Shown: piece after piece, positions 47,135 to 57,808 of the stretch
How positions within the stretch are numbered: position 1 is the stretch's first letter
Layout: every line of letters begins with the position of its first letter
Source: Alphaproteobacteria bacterium
Lineage (GTDB): Bacteria; Pseudomonadota; Alphaproteobacteria; Sphingomonadales; Emcibacteraceae
Assembly (NCBI GenBank): GCA_030428615.1
Contig: JAUIDN010000001.1
Coordinates: 186,001 to 250,000 of the forward strand
DNA: 64,000 bases
Direction of reading: 5' to 3'
Program-made: the position numbers and the translations under genes
Notes under the pieces: model-generated
Database searches by the model: none
Seen by the model: only the letters and a program-made list of their open reading frames with translations
Told to the model about the DNA's origin: nothing

Positions 47135-48925
47135 TTAATCTTCTTTTTTCGGTTCCGGTAGAATGGTACGGAGATGAAGTTCACGAAGCTGCTTCATTTC
47201 CACTTCACTCGGCGCATTCATCATCAAATCTTCTGCTTTCTGGTTCATTGGAAATACAATTACTTCACGAATATTTGGCTCATCCGCCAGAAGCATAACA
47301 ATCCTGTCGATGCCCGGTGCTATTCCACCATGGGGTGGCGCGCCGTATTTAAGAGCATTCAGCATTCCCGCAAATCGTTCCTCAACCACTTCCGGACCGT
47401 GACCGGCAATTTCAAATGCTTTGTACATGATTTCAGGCACGTGGTTTCTGATAGCCCCCGATGATAGCTCAATACCATTACAAACAATGTCATACTGATA
47501 CCCAAGGATATCGGCAGGATCCATCGTATTCAGGGCTTCAAGGCCGCCTTGTGGCATTGAAAACGGATTGTGGCTGAAATCAAGTTTCTTTTCAATTTCA
47601 TCATACTCATACATTGGAAAGTCAACAATCCAGCAAAATTTGAATTCATCATCAGCTATAAGCTCCAAATCTTCACCAATTTTGGTACGAGCATGACCAG
47701 CAAGTTTCGCCGCATCTTCATCTTTCCCGCAAGAGAAGAATACGCCGTCATTACCGTCAAGCTCTGCAATTTCCATGAGTTTGGCAATACGTTCTTCGTC
47801 AAGGTTCTTTGCGATCGGGCCCATGGCTTCGCCGTCTTTAAAACGGACGTATCCAAGACCTGCGTATCCTTCTGATCTAGCCCAATCATTCATTTTATCA
47901 AAAAATGATCTTGGTTGATTCCCCCCTGCACTCGGTGCCGGGACCGCACGAACAACAGCACCATTTTTTATAGCACCTGCAAAAATTCCAAAACCCGAAC
48001 CGTCAAAGACTTCGGTAACATCGCAAATTTCAATAGGATTTCTAAGGTCCGGCTTATCGGATCCGTATTTTAACATCGCTTCTTTAAACGTTATACGAGG
48101 GAACGGTGCCTGAGTTACTTTTTTCTCTGAAAATTCTTCGAAAACACCTTGCATGACTGGCTCTATTGCCGCGAAAACATCATCCTGAGTAACATAAGAC
48201 ATTTCCATATCAAGTTGATAAAATTCGCCAGGGCTGCGGTCTGCACGCGCATCTTCGTCACGGAAACACGGTGCTATCTGAAAATAACGGTCAAAGCCCG
48301 CAATCATCAAAAGCTGCTTAAATTGCTGTGGTGCCTGGGGAAGCGCATAAAATTTACCCGGATGCATGCGGCTTGGAACGAGAAAATCCCGTGCACCTTC
48401 CGGCGATGAGGCCGTTAATATTGGTGTCTGGAACTCCTTAAAGCCCTGATCGACCATGCGGCGACGGATACTTGAAATAATGTCAGAGCGCAGGACAATA
48501 TTATGATGAATGCGTTCACGCCGCAGATCGAGAAAACGGTATTTTAGGCGGATATCTTCAGGGTATTCCTGTTCACCGAAAACCGGTAACGGTAATTCCT
48601 CAGCAGCATTTAGAATATCCACTTTCTTTACAAGTATTTCGATCTCACCTGTTGGAAGCTCCGGGTTAATTACTTCCGCGTCCCGTTTTACCACTTCGCC
48701 TTCAACACGGATCACACTTTCAGCACGAACATTTTCCGCCAATTCAAAAATATCTTTAAAGTCGCTGTCAAAAACACATTGTGTGATTCCGTAGTGGTCT
48801 CGAAGATCAATAAATAAAAGTCCACCATGATCACGTTTGCGGTGTACCCAACCGGAAAGGCGTGCTATCCCGCCCACATGATCGGCGCGAAGCTCATTAC
48901 AAGTATGAGATCTGTATTCGTGCAT
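47135..48925 (-). CDS. aspS: Aspartyl-tRNA synthetase (probably non-discriminating)
   Basis: A 596-residue class II synthetase of the bacterial type, with an N-terminal OB-fold ([20 protein letters not shown]), the catalytic core and the GAD insertion. Class II signatures include [20 protein letters not shown] and [13 protein letters not shown]. The anticodon-domain residue His33 in RKRDHGG corresponds to His31 of Pseudomonas AspRS. That residue is linked to charging both tRNA-Asp and tRNA-Asn, whereas E. coli has Leu there. A non-discriminating enzyme would need GatCAB, not in this window. It diverges from rnd. Confidence 0.96.
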   Translation of the reverse strand: MHEYRSHTCNELRADHVGGIARLSGWVHRKRDHGGLLFIDLRDHYGITQCVFDSDFKDIFELAENVRAESVIRVEGEVVKRDAEVINPELPTGEIEILVKKVDILNAAEELPLPVFGEQEYPEDIRLKYRFLDLRRERIHHNIVLRSDIISSIRRRMVDQGFKEFQTPILTASSPEGARDFLVPSRMHPGKFYALPQAPQQFKQLLMIAGFDRYFQIAPCFRDEDARADRSPGEFYQLDMEMSYVTQDDVFAAIEPVMQGVFEEFSEKKVTQAPFPRITFKEAMLKYGSDKPDLRNPIEICDVTEVFDGSGFGIFAGAIKNGAVVRAVPAPSAGGNQPRSFFDKMNDWARSEGYAGLGYVRFKDGEAMGPIAKNLDEERIAKLMEIAELDGNDGVFFSCGKDEDAAKLAGHARTKIGEDLELIADDEFKFCWIVDFPMYEYDEIEKKLDFSHNPFSMPQGGLEALNTMDPADILGYQYDIVCNGIELSSGAIRNHVPEIMYKAFEIAGHGPEVVEERFAGMLNALKYGAPPHGGIAPGIDRIVMLLADEPNIREVIVFPMNQKAEDLMMNAPSEVEMKQLRELHLRTILPEPKKED

Positions 48926-48993
48926 ATTATTTCTACTACTTTTTTAATATTCAAGTTCAATTTAGTGTGTTTTTGTGCTTTATTGTCGCTTTG

Positions 48994-49014
48994 TCAAGTT
49001 AATCTTTAACTTGA
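48994..49014. promoter_or_regulatory. Nine-base inverted repeat in the aspS-rnd divergent region
   Basis: TCAAGTTAA and TTAACTTGA flank TCT, giving a perfect dyad. It lies about 22 bases before the rnd ATG and 70 bases before the aspS ATG, where an operator or leader hairpin would act. No known regulator motif is recognised. Confidence 0.4.
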
Positions 49015-49035
49015 GCCAATATATTAAGGGTATAT

Positions 49036-50190
49036 ATGAGTGTAATAACCACAAACGAAGACTTGAAAGCACTTTGTGAAAGACTTGGCAAGTCAGATTA
49101 CGTAACTGTAGATACAGAATTTCTAAGAGATAAAACTTACTATTCTAAATTGTGTCTTATACAGATCGCCGATGATAATGAATTTCACGCAATTGACACG
49201 TTAGCTGGCGGTATCGACCTCGGCCCCTTTTATGATCTGATGGAAAATGAAAATGTGGTCAAGGTATTCCATGCCGCAAAACAGGATATTGAAATTTTTG
49301 TTAATCAGGCAAATGTGGTCCCTTCTCCACTGTTTGACAGCCAAATTGCTGCTATGGTGTGTGGATTTGGTGACAGTATCGGTTATGAAAAACTGGTAAT
49401 GACACTGTGTAATAAACCCCTGGATAAAAGCACTCGTTTCACAGATTGGTCAAGGCGTCCCCTTACCGAAAGGCAAATTGATTACGCGCTGGGCGATGTA
49501 ACCTATCTTCGCACGATTTATAAAAAACTTAAGGAAAAACTGGATCAAAACGGGCGCGAAAGCTGGCTGAAGGAGGAAATTTCGGACCTTCAAAACAAAG
49601 ATACCTATGTCGTTAAACCGGAAGATGCATGGAAGCGGATTAAAATAAGAAACAACAATCGACGCTTTAATGCCATCGTCCATAAAGTGGCCGCTTGGCG
49701 TGAGGTACAGGCGCAAAGTCGGAATTTACCCCGCAACCGCATCATGCGCGATGAAGTTTTATTGGAACTCTCAGCGGTTCGCCCTCAGCACACAAATGCC
49801 CTAACAAGCATAAGGGGGCTTGGTGCAAACTTCGCTTCGAGCAAAGCAGGGAAAAGCGTAATAGACGCTGTTGCAGAAGCAATGGCGCTGCCTGACGATC
49901 AACTACCTGTACTTCCTAAAAGAAAACCGCCATCCCAAAATAATGATCCAATTGTGGAATTACTTAAAGTGTTACTGAAGCTTGTTTGCAAACGTGAAGA
50001 GGTTGCCCCTAAATTATTGGCCAATGTGGAAGACCTGGAAATGATTGCAGAAGAAGATACCGCCAACGTTAAGGCACTTTCCGGATGGCGTTATGATATT
50101 TTTGGGAAGGACGCACTGGCACTCAAAAATGGTAAAGTCGCCTTTGCCATTAAAAACGGTGAGATCGTTATTTTTCCCATAGCCGAATAA
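49036..50190 (+). CDS. rnd: Ribonuclease D
   Basis: A 384-residue 3'-5' exoribonuclease that trims tRNA precursors. The DEDDy residues are visible: TVDTEFLRDKTYYSKLCLIQ, FHAAKQDIEIF and YALGDVTYLRTIY. One or two HRDC domains follow (about 210-290, WREVQAQSRNLPRNRIMRDE). The length is standard. AAGGG lies six bases before the ATG. It is read alone and converges with the ppx gene. Confidence 0.95.
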   Translation: MSVITTNEDLKALCERLGKSDYVTVDTEFLRDKTYYSKLCLIQIADDNEFHAIDTLAGGIDLGPFYDLMENENVVKVFHAAKQDIEIFVNQANVVPSPLFDSQIAAMVCGFGDSIGYEKLVMTLCNKPLDKSTRFTDWSRRPLTERQIDYALGDVTYLRTIYKKLKEKLDQNGRESWLKEEISDLQNKDTYVVKPEDAWKRIKIRNNNRRFNAIVHKVAAWREVQAQSRNLPRNRIMRDEVLLELSAVRPQHTNALTSIRGLGANFASSKAGKSVIDAVAEAMALPDDQLPVLPKRKPPSQNNDPIVELLKVLLKLVCKREEVAPKLLANVEDLEMIAEEDTANVKALSGWRYDIFGKDALALKNGKVAFAIKNGEIVIFPIAE

Positions 50191-50230
50191 AATTGAAATG
50201 GCCTGCTCGCTACGCCGCTTTTAAAGCTTA

Positions 50231-51739
50231 TTATTCGGCAGAAACCTTCTCTTTCTCGGAATTAAATACGTAACTGTCGTCAACAACACCTTCAAGTTCG
50301 AGAAAGCCTGCCAAATCACCGAGGCGTTTTCTAACCACATCGTTTATGATATCAATTTTATCCGGCTTAACATTCAGAAGTAGCGTATCGGATGTCAGAC
50401 TAAGTTCTGCAAGCTGCAATCCTTTTGAAGTACCAGCCGAAAGTCTTTGTGCCAATCTCAAGGCCATGCCTACTTTCTTCGTATAATACATATCTTCCCT
50501 GCTAATCAGCGAAGTCGCAACCTCCACCTGTCTTGCTCTATGGTTCGCCCCCCCGTAACAAACATAAAGAGCCATTGCAATCAGACCCGCTCCCCAGTGA
50601 TTAATGCCCCCCAACCTTCCATAAAGGATTTCCGCAACGACTTTTTCCGCCCTATATTCCGGGTGTCCCCGCCATCCCACATCACTTAATATGCAGATAG
50701 CCAGCCGCAATCGTTTTTGTTCTTGCGTTTCTTCCAGAAATAACGGATCTATCCATTCATAAAGCCTTTTCCCATGCTCCGGAAAACGCCCGGTCATTTT
50801 TGCGACCTGATGACAACCTACAATCAGCGGATCCTGCATTCTGACGTCTTCATCCATTTCATCATAAAGCAGCCCTTCACGAACACCGAACGCTGAGACA
50901 ATAAATTTTGACGGCTTTATAGTTCTTAAAAGCCTGTAAAGCGTCAACGAAGCAAGTGAAAGTATATTTACCCTTTTTTCCGAAATATAAGGTAGATATT
51001 CGTCAAGTTCCACGAGTGTCATGCGCGAAATGCGCTTTGCAAGTGCCGTTATTTCATCAACCGGAATGACATAATTATGCATATTGATATGTTGATATCC
51101 GACAACCTTCATATGGATGCGCGCCAAAGACCGCCAGGCACCGCCAACAGCATAAAACTTTTTATGTTTTGCGCCGCTGAGCCATTCAACAGACTTGAGT
51201 TCCTTTTTTACCAATCTTTTCGGGTTATCAATCCAGTTTCCCATCTGATCCTGTAAACGAAGTGGTCCGATCGGCAATGTAACCTCGTTCGAAACTTTTT
51301 TATCACCTACAATCGCAAGCTCAAGGCTGCCACCCCCCAGATCCCCAACGATCCCATCCGCATGAGGAACGGCGCATATAACACCGCAACCAGAAAGTCT
51401 TGCTTCTTCAATTCCATCAATCACTTTGATATTAAGGCCGGTTTTCTTCTTTACCATTATGATAAAATCTGATCCGTTGCTAGCATCGCGAACCGCAGAT
51501 GTCGCGACTATTCTTGGGTCATTAATGCCCATTTTATTAAGAAGCATTGAAAAGCGTTTTAAGGTCGATACTGCAAGATCCATCGATTCTTTTATCATCA
51601 ACCCCGTTTCCGAAACACCCCGCCCAAGTCCGCAAAAAACCTTTTCATTGAATACGACATATGGGGCACGTTCACGGTTTTCATATACCACCAGACGCAC
51701 CGTGTTGGAGCCAATATCAATTACGGCAAATTTTCCCAA
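50231..51739 (-). CDS. ppx: Exopolyphosphatase / pppGpp phosphatase (Ppx/GppA)
   Basis: A 502-residue actin-fold phosphatase that releases phosphate from polyphosphate, and in some members converts pppGpp to ppGpp. Motifs are AVIDIGSNTVRLVVYE, IVATSAVRDASNG and VGDLGGGSLELAIVG; the C-terminal half (about 310-500) is an HD-like helical domain. It starts with TTG, supported by GAGGGA six or seven bases upstream. It follows ppk within 22 bases on the same strand, so synthesis and breakdown of polyphosphate are encoded together. Confidence 0.94.
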   Translation of the reverse strand: MGKFAVIDIGSNTVRLVVYENRERAPYVVFNEKVFCGLGRGVSETGLMIKESMDLAVSTLKRFSMLLNKMGINDPRIVATSAVRDASNGSDFIIMVKKKTGLNIKVIDGIEEARLSGCGVICAVPHADGIVGDLGGGSLELAIVGDKKVSNEVTLPIGPLRLQDQMGNWIDNPKRLVKKELKSVEWLSGAKHKKFYAVGGAWRSLARIHMKVVGYQHINMHNYVIPVDEITALAKRISRMTLVELDEYLPYISEKRVNILSLASLTLYRLLRTIKPSKFIVSAFGVREGLLYDEMDEDVRMQDPLIVGCHQVAKMTGRFPEHGKRLYEWIDPLFLEETQEQKRLRLAICILSDVGWRGHPEYRAEKVVAEILYGRLGGINHWGAGLIAMALYVCYGGANHRARQVEVATSLISREDMYYTKKVGMALRLAQRLSAGTSKGLQLAELSLTSDTLLLNVKPDKIDIINDVVRKRLGDLAGFLELEGVVDDSYVFNSEKEKVSAE

Positions 51740-51760
51740 ATTTTATTCCCTCAACCTTTA

Positions 51761-53872
51761 TTAATCGTTGTCTTCTATAATAGCTTTTCCTACACCCGAC
51801 AGACTTGGATTTGTCATAAAGTATTGGTGAGCAGAGAAAACTTCGCCCTCCGCTTCGACTTTCTTATAACGATCATCGCTATTTAAAGTCCAACTTTGCG
51901 CTGTATCCCTTATATTTGATCCCATGATCTGGTCAAGCACCTGTGAATGCACTGTTGGATTTTCCAGTGGCACCAGAATTTCAACCCGACGATCAAAATT
52001 TCGTGGCATCCAATCGGCCGAAGAAATAAATACCTTTGCTTCGTCTGATGGCAGCTTGTGGCCATTCCCAAAACAGACGATCCGCGCATGTTCCAGAAAA
52101 CGCCCAACGATACTTTTAACACGAATATTTTCGGAAAGCCCCGGAACACCCGCCCGAAGACAGCAAATACCGCGAACCACCATATCAATTGAAACACCAT
52201 TGTTTGATGCTTCATAAAGTTTATCAATGATAATAGGATCAACCAGCGCATTCAGTTTCACCCAGATATTCGCTGGCATCCCAGCTTTGGCAAATTCGAT
52301 TTCCTTATCAATCAATTCCATTAACGATGAGCGAATGTGATAAGGGGATATTTTTACCTTATTAAGCGATTGCGGAACAGTATTTCCGGTCAGATAATTG
52401 AAAATATGAACGGCATCGTTTCCAAGCGCTTTATCATCCGTGAAGAAAGAGATATCCGTATATACCTTTGCGGTTTGTGGGTGGTAGTTACCGGTTCCAA
52501 AATGGACGTATGACTTTAACTTTTCGTCTTCACGGCGGATCACGACGGATATTTTGGCGTGGGTTTTAAGTTCAAGAAAGCCGAAGACAACCTGGACACC
52601 TGCCCGCTCCATATCCTGCGCCCATTTAATATTTCTGGCTTCATCAAACCTTGCTTTTAATTCCACCAGTGCTGTTACAGATTTTCCTTTTTCAGCGGCC
52701 TTAATCAGTGCCTCGACGATCGGGCTGTTATCACCAGTTCTGTATAACGTCTGTTTAATCGCAAGCACGTTTTCGTCCTGCGCTGCCTGCTGAATGAAAC
52801 TTACTACAACATCAAAACTTTCAAACGGGTGGTGAACAACAAAATCCTTTTGACTGATTGCGGCAAAAATATTGCCATTAAATTCTTTCACACGCCTTGG
52901 AAAGCGCGGGTTAAATTTTTCAAATGTCAAATCTTTACGGTCATCAACGATAAGATCACTGAGTTCAGAAAGCCCTAAAACCCCATCAACATCAACAATT
53001 TCTTCCTTAAGAACCCCTAACTCCTTCCTCACAATTTTCCGGAGGTTTTTTGGCATGTCTTTATTTACTTCAAGGCGAACCACGTTGCCGCGCCGTCGCC
53101 TTTTGAGTGCGCTTTCAAAAACAAGCACAAGATCCTCTGCCTTTTCTTCAACTTCAAGTTCGCTATCGCGAATAATCCTGAATATTCCCTCGTTGACGAG
53201 CTTGTAATTCGGAAATATCAATCCGATAAACATTCTAAGCAGATTCTCGAGCGAAATAAATCTTATGCCCTTGGGGCCGTCAGGCAACCTTATAAAACGT
53301 TTTGTCTGGGTTGGAATTGGAAGCAGGGCCAGCAGCGGTTTATCATCTTCTTCACGCTTGAGGTCAATAATCAACGAAAACCCAAGGTTTGGAATAAACG
53401 GAAACGGATGCGCAACATCAATCGCCAGCGGTGTCAGGATGGGAAACACATCTTCCAGAAAATATTGTTCAAGCCATACACACTCTGCTTTTGTCAGTCG
53501 GCACGGTTCCAGCAAATCAAGTTTGTTTTTTCTAAGTTCTGCAAGCAGTTCCCTGCATTCAATCTGCTGTTTTTCAACCAATTCTGTGGAAAACTCATTT
53601 ATGAGCATGAGCTGCTCCTTCGGAGTTAATCCGTCATCGCTAAGCACACTTGTTTCCGACATCATAAGACCACGTAGTCCCGCGACGCGGACCATATAAA
53701 ACTCGTCAAGATTGCTTCCGGAAATTGACAGAAATCTGAGCCTTTCAAGAAGCGGGTAATTTTTATTGGACGATTGTTCCATGACACGCATGTTAAATGA
53801 AAGCCACGATAGCTCACGGTTTATCAGTTTGTCCGTCACCGCAAAATCATCAAGAGATGACATTTCGTTCAT
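51761..53872 (-). CDS. ppk1: Polyphosphate kinase 1
   Basis: A 703-residue kinase that polymerises ATP gamma-phosphate into polyphosphate at the membrane. It shows the N-terminal NRELSWLSFNMRVMEQ, the active-site YVHFGTGNYHPQTAKVYTD with the autophosphorylated His, the second His in GRFLEHARIVCFGNG, and RNFDRRVEILVPLE. The frame also opens at a GTG (53884), but GAGGGA precedes the ATG at 53872 at good spacing, and this places the start one base after the hdaA stop. It sits in the set DUF2066-hdaA-ppk1-ppx. Confidence 0.96.
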   Translation of the reverse strand: MNEMSSLDDFAVTDKLINRELSWLSFNMRVMEQSSNKNYPLLERLRFLSISGSNLDEFYMVRVAGLRGLMMSETSVLSDDGLTPKEQLMLINEFSTELVEKQQIECRELLAELRKNKLDLLEPCRLTKAECVWLEQYFLEDVFPILTPLAIDVAHPFPFIPNLGFSLIIDLKREEDDKPLLALLPIPTQTKRFIRLPDGPKGIRFISLENLLRMFIGLIFPNYKLVNEGIFRIIRDSELEVEEKAEDLVLVFESALKRRRRGNVVRLEVNKDMPKNLRKIVRKELGVLKEEIVDVDGVLGLSELSDLIVDDRKDLTFEKFNPRFPRRVKEFNGNIFAAISQKDFVVHHPFESFDVVVSFIQQAAQDENVLAIKQTLYRTGDNSPIVEALIKAAEKGKSVTALVELKARFDEARNIKWAQDMERAGVQVVFGFLELKTHAKISVVIRREDEKLKSYVHFGTGNYHPQTAKVYTDISFFTDDKALGNDAVHIFNYLTGNTVPQSLNKVKISPYHIRSSLMELIDKEIEFAKAGMPANIWVKLNALVDPIIIDKLYEASNNGVSIDMVVRGICCLRAGVPGLSENIRVKSIVGRFLEHARIVCFGNGHKLPSDEAKVFISSADWMPRNFDRRVEILVPLENPTVHSQVLDQIMGSNIRDTAQSWTLNSDDRYKKVEAEGEVFSAHQYFMTNPSLSGVGKAIIEDND

Positions 53873-53873
53873 C

Positions 53874-54590
53874 TTATCCCTCACCCAGTTTTTCTATTGC
53901 CCGTTTCACCATCGGGATAGTAATTTTTTTATTTTCACTTAAAGATACTTTGTCCAATTCCCTCACCAAAACACGAATAAATGAAAATGATCTATCCGCG
54001 TTTTTGATGATATAACCAATAATCTTATCAGACAATTTGATTTGCCGATCAGCGAACTGTTTTACAATGACCGCCTCCAGCAACGTATCATCAGGCGGTT
54101 TTATTTTCACGGCTTCCGCTGCCAGCATCCGTGATGATAAATCAGCAAGATCAATTTTCCATTTTTTTGGCCTTTTGCTAGCTGTAAGCAGCAAATATCC
54201 CCCCTGCTCATTGACCCAGTTATAAAGATGGAAAAGGCCTTCAGCAACACCGGCCTTACCTATATATCGATCAATATCCTCTATAACAAATACAAGCTTT
54301 TCACCTGAAATAAAATCTATATCCGATAATTTATCTGCATTTATACTAACGGCGCCAGAAATACGTTGCCACACATGGGAAAGGTGTGTTTTTCCACAGC
54401 CTTCCGGACCATATATTATAAGACAATGAAAGTTTTCTCCGCCACGTTGCCACCTCGGCCAAACGTCAATCCACCTTACTGCCGCTTTATTGGAAAGGGA
54501 CGGTAAAAATTCCTCTTCCGAGAAGGTTTCATTGACCGGCCAATCAAGTAAAAGTTGCTCTGGTATTTTCTTTGCTCTGGCCACCATCAA
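53874..54590 (-). CDS. hdaA: HdaA, DnaA-homologous regulator of replication initiation
   Basis: A 238-residue DnaA-like AAA+ protein lacking the DNA-binding domain. The N-terminal PEQLLLDWP is a degenerate clamp-binding motif for the DnaN sliding clamp. Walker A is YGPEGCGKTHLSHVW, Walker B is FVIEDIDRYIG, and the sensor region is LLLTASKRPKKW. In Caulobacter HdaA with the clamp inactivates DnaA-ATP to prevent re-initiation. The first codon is a TTG at 54590; the next codon is an ATG and may be the real start. It follows the DUF2066 gene within two bases and abuts ppk1. Confidence 0.9.
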   Translation of the reverse strand: MMVARAKKIPEQLLLDWPVNETFSEEEFLPSLSNKAAVRWIDVWPRWQRGGENFHCLIIYGPEGCGKTHLSHVWQRISGAVSINADKLSDIDFISGEKLVFVIEDIDRYIGKAGVAEGLFHLYNWVNEQGGYLLLTASKRPKKWKIDLADLSSRMLAAEAVKIKPPDDTLLEAVIVKQFADRQIKLSDKIIGYIIKNADRSFSFIRVLVRELDKVSLSENKKITIPMVKRAIEKLGEG

Positions 54591-54591
54591 A

Positions 54592-55776
54592 TCATAAATC
54601 CCCAGATACCAGACTGGTTAAGCCAATCGTCCAATGTTGGTTTTCCTCATCCTGTTCCAACATCAATCCTTGTTGCGCAAGGGAAAGCGCCAGTTGTTCC
54701 GGCTCACCTGCGAATTCGATTTCAAGATCGATCGCGTTAATTGTAATACTTTTTAAATTAACGCCCCTTACCAGATTAACTTTTTTGAGCTGTCTCTGAA
54801 TAATAAGCCAGTCATCAATTTTGTTAAGCTCACCCCTTGCTTCAATCTTAGATTCAAAACCATAGTTCACAAGAACCTTTGATTTCCAAAGATCATCAAC
54901 CCAGTCCGTTGCTGCATCGACCCCCGCCATAAACAAGGCATCAAGATTTGGCTCTCCCTCCTCATCATAGGCCGGAACAGAAACGGTTAGCGAAGTTTCG
55001 GCATTTTCCTGCTTCAAGCCAGGGTCATTACGCTGCAAAAGAATATCAAGCGCCAATTCATCCGACGCCGTATTTTTCCGCACCGTCGCCGTCGCGATGA
55101 TCAGATCATTCAGCCTGTTTTCTCTAATATAGGACTGAATTGATTTTTCATCACCCAGCTTCGCCTGCAACGCACTTATATACATCTTATTTTTTAAAGA
55201 AGGCAAAGGCGTTTCTATCGGCACCAAATTATTGATTATATTATAATTTTGCCACGCCTCGCGCCATTTATTATTACGTTCCCATAGCATTAGCGCGCCC
55301 GCTTCTTCGAGTACGGGTAGAACGCTCACTGCCGTACCCAAGGTTTCCGCAAATGGTATTTTATATTCGCTAAGAACTTGATTTACCTTGGCACGGTTAA
55401 AATGGACGACAAGCGATGCGATATAGCGCACTGTCGAGCGTCGTTCATCATTTACTTCAAATCCGCTGATAAATTCGGTGACTTCCTGATCTGTGAAACT
55501 CGGTAGTTTTTCCCGGTCAGAAATCAGCAGGATACGACGAAACAGGCGTTCCAATGCCATTCTTTGTCCCGTGCGAAGAGCACGGTCGCGGGCGGTTGTT
55601 ACATTTCTGGATGTTTCGTCAACTTCAATATTATAAATGGTATAGATGCTTGCTTCGCGGTCAGCCTCATTAATATTGATCTGGCCTGACGCCGAAGAAA
55701 TAAGGACGATCATAAAGTTAACAAATAATATTAAAAAAACCTTATATTTATTTGATATATAAGAATTAAATGTCAA
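54592..55776 (-). CDS. DUF2066 family exported protein
   Basis: A 394-residue protein of a family common beside hdaA/purM in Alphaproteobacteria. An N-terminal hydrophobic segment (about 12-30, YKVFLILFVNFMIVLISSASG) is probably a signal peptide. The body has RDRALRTGQRMALERLFRRI and FEVNDERRSTVRYIASLVV, typical of DUF2066. Function is unknown; export suggests an envelope role. The frame starts with TTG (55776), with AAGAG upstream and no good alternative. It is first in the DUF2066-hdaA-ppk1-ppx transcript and diverges from purM. Confidence 0.82.
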   Translation of the reverse strand: MTFNSYISNKYKVFLILFVNFMIVLISSASGQININEADREASIYTIYNIEVDETSRNVTTARDRALRTGQRMALERLFRRILLISDREKLPSFTDQEVTEFISGFEVNDERRSTVRYIASLVVHFNRAKVNQVLSEYKIPFAETLGTAVSVLPVLEEAGALMLWERNNKWREAWQNYNIINNLVPIETPLPSLKNKMYISALQAKLGDEKSIQSYIRENRLNDLIIATATVRKNTASDELALDILLQRNDPGLKQENAETSLTVSVPAYDEEGEPNLDALFMAGVDAATDWVDDLWKSKVLVNYGFESKIEARGELNKIDDWLIIQRQLKKVNLVRGVNLKSITINAIDLEIEFAGEPEQLALSLAQQGLMLEQDEENQHWTIGLTSLVSGDL

Positions 55777-55976
55777 TGAAGATACTCTTTTTCTGTTTTC
55801 GTTAACTTACCATAATAATCTATCATGTCATGACTATGGCAATCACTATAATTATCTTATGTTACAGTATAATTGCAACCGGATGAATTATCTTTTTGCT
55901 GATATTTTTTATAGCCTTTTTTCGCACAGGGCCTTATACCTGTTTCTATAATATTTAACACGGGAAGTACTCAAAA

Positions 55977-57083
55977 TTGTCTAGTCAGAATAAATCTTAC
56001 AGTTACAAGGATGCAGGTGTTGATATCGATGCAGGTAATGCACTTGTCGATGCGATCAAGCCCGCTGCCGCTTCCACTCGCCGTGAAGGATGCGATGCGG
56101 GGCTCGGTGGATTTGGGGCTCTTTTTGATTTAAAAGCAGCGGGTTTTAAGGATCCTATCCTCGTATCCGGCACAGATGGCGTCGGCACCAAACTTAAAGT
56201 CGCCATTGAAAGTGGAAAACACGACACCGTCGGTATCGATCTCGTCGCGATGTGCGTCAATGACCTGATTGTTCAGGGCGCGGAGCCACTTTTTTTTCTT
56301 GATTATTATGCAACGGGTCATCTTAGCATAAATGTGGGAAAAGCTATTATTGAGGGCATCGCAGAAGGATGCCGACAATCAAACGCCGCGCTGATCGGTG
56401 GAGAAACTGCAGAAATGCCCGGCATGTATTCAGATGGTGATTACGACCTCGCCGGTTTTTGTGTTGGCGCCGTTGAAAGATCACGGATTATTGATGGATC
56501 AAAAGTTGGGGCGGGTGATGTAGTGTTGGGTCTTGCGTCAAGTGGTGTTCATTCAAATGGGTTTTCGCTGGTTAGAAAACTTGTTGAGGTTTCCGGCATC
56601 TCCTACGATGACCCATGCTCCTTTGAAGATGGAAAAACATTTGGCGAAGCGTTTCTTGAACCAACAAGAATATATGTCAAAAGCTGCCTGGCCGCCTTAA
56701 AAGAAGATATGGTAAAAGCGCTTAGCCACATAACCGGCGGCGGGTTTGTCGAAAATATTCCGCGTATTTTACCAAAAGGCGTTACCGTTGACGTTGATGC
56801 CAGCCGTTGGACACTGCCACCGATTTTCGACTGGTTACGTGTAACAGGCAACATTACGCCGCTTGAAATGGCAAAAACATTCAACTGTGGTATTGGGATG
56901 GCGGTCATTGTCCCTGCAGACAAAGTTGACGAAGCAACAAAAATTTTCGAAGCAAACGGCGAAACCGTACACTATATAGGCACAGTCCGGACAGCAAAAG
57001 AAAGCGAACCGACAACAACTGTCACCGGAAATGCTGGTAGCTGGGGATATCAACAGGCATGGACTGCAAAGTCCGCACATTAA
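55977..57083 (+). CDS. purM: Phosphoribosylformylglycinamidine cyclo-ligase (AIR synthetase)
   Basis: A 368-residue purine biosynthesis enzyme that closes the imidazole ring of AIR. It shows [15 protein letters not shown] at the start, [46 protein letters not shown] and [15 protein letters not shown]. The start is a TTG preceded by GGGAAG nine bases upstream; no in-frame ATG lies close by. The purN start lies 21 bases after the stop, so the two form an operon, as in many bacteria. Confidence 0.97.
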   Translation: MSSQNKSYSYKDAGVDIDAGNALVDAIKPAAASTRREGCDAGLGGFGALFDLKAAGFKDPILVSGTDGVGTKLKVAIESGKHDTVGIDLVAMCVNDLIVQGAEPLFFLDYYATGHLSINVGKAIIEGIAEGCRQSNAALIGGETAEMPGMYSDGDYDLAGFCVGAVERSRIIDGSKVGAGDVVLGLASSGVHSNGFSLVRKLVEVSGISYDDPCSFEDGKTFGEAFLEPTRIYVKSCLAALKEDMVKALSHITGGGFVENIPRILPKGVTVDVDASRWTLPPIFDWLRVTGNITPLEMAKTFNCGIGMAVIVPADKVDEATKIFEANGETVHYIGTVRTAKESEPTTTVTGNAGSWGYQQAWTAKSAH

Positions 57084-57104
57084 TGAAATAATCAGGGAAT
57101 TTTG

Positions 57105-57752
57105 ATGGTTGATGTAGCAGTACTCATTTCCGGTGGCGGAACAAATCTTCAGGCTCTTATTGATGCCTGTGCTGAAGATGACTTTCCAGCTAATATCAAA
57201 CTTGTTATATCCAATAATCCGCGCGCAAAAGGGCTTGAACGCGCAAAAAAAGCCGGAATATCAACGAAAGTAATCAATCATCGCGATTACGAAACGCGTG
57301 AAGATTTCGACGATCAAATTCATGAAGCCCTGAATGAATGTGGCGTGAAGTTAATTTGTCTTGCCGGGTTTATGCGTATATTGGACGCACGGTTTGTCAA
57401 TCGCTGGCGAAACAGGATGCTCAATATCCACCCCTCACTATTACCAAGTTTCAAAGGTCTTCATACGCAGGAACGGGCCCTTGAAGCGGGGGTAAGGTTT
57501 ACCGGATGCACCGTTCATTTTGTAAATCCGGAACTGGATGATGGTCCTATTATCACACAGGCGGCAATTGCCATAAACCCGGATGATACAGCGGAAACAT
57601 TGGCGACAAAAGTGCTGGAAAAAGAGCATATTATATACCCACAGGCTTTAAAGCTTGTCGCGGAAGGCCGGGTTCGAGTGGTTGGTAACAGGGTCACGAT
57701 CCGTGAAGCAGATTATGCCAATGAAAGCATTATAAACCCCATTCCCGAATGA
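57105..57752 (+). CDS. purN: Phosphoribosylglycinamide formyltransferase
   Basis: A 215-residue enzyme that formylates GAR with 10-formyl-tetrahydrofolate. It shows VLISGGGTNLQALID, CLAGFMRIL, NIHPSLLPSFKGLHTQERAL and GCTVHFVNPELDDGPII, which contain the catalytic Asn, His and Asp. The ATG at 57105 has AGGGA at good spacing; an upstream TTG at 57102 is less likely. It is followed by a clear bidirectional terminator. Confidence 0.97.
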   Translation: MVDVAVLISGGGTNLQALIDACAEDDFPANIKLVISNNPRAKGLERAKKAGISTKVINHRDYETREDFDDQIHEALNECGVKLICLAGFMRILDARFVNRWRNRMLNIHPSLLPSFKGLHTQERALEAGVRFTGCTVHFVNPELDDGPIITQAAIAINPDDTAETLATKVLEKEHIIYPQALKLVAEGRVRVVGNRVTIREADYANESIINPIPE

Positions 57753-57754
57753 TA

Positions 57755-57790
57755 AAAAAGCCGCCTGTGCATCCACAAGCGGCTTTTAAA
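57755..57790. terminator. Bidirectional terminator between purN and ndk
   Basis: The arms AAAAGCCGCCTGTG and CACAAGCGGCTTTT pair over 14 positions with one mismatch around a CATC loop, with A/T runs on both sides. It can terminate purMN and the convergent ndk. Confidence 0.85.
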
Positions 57791-57808
57791 ACAAGACGTC
57801 GGATTTAT

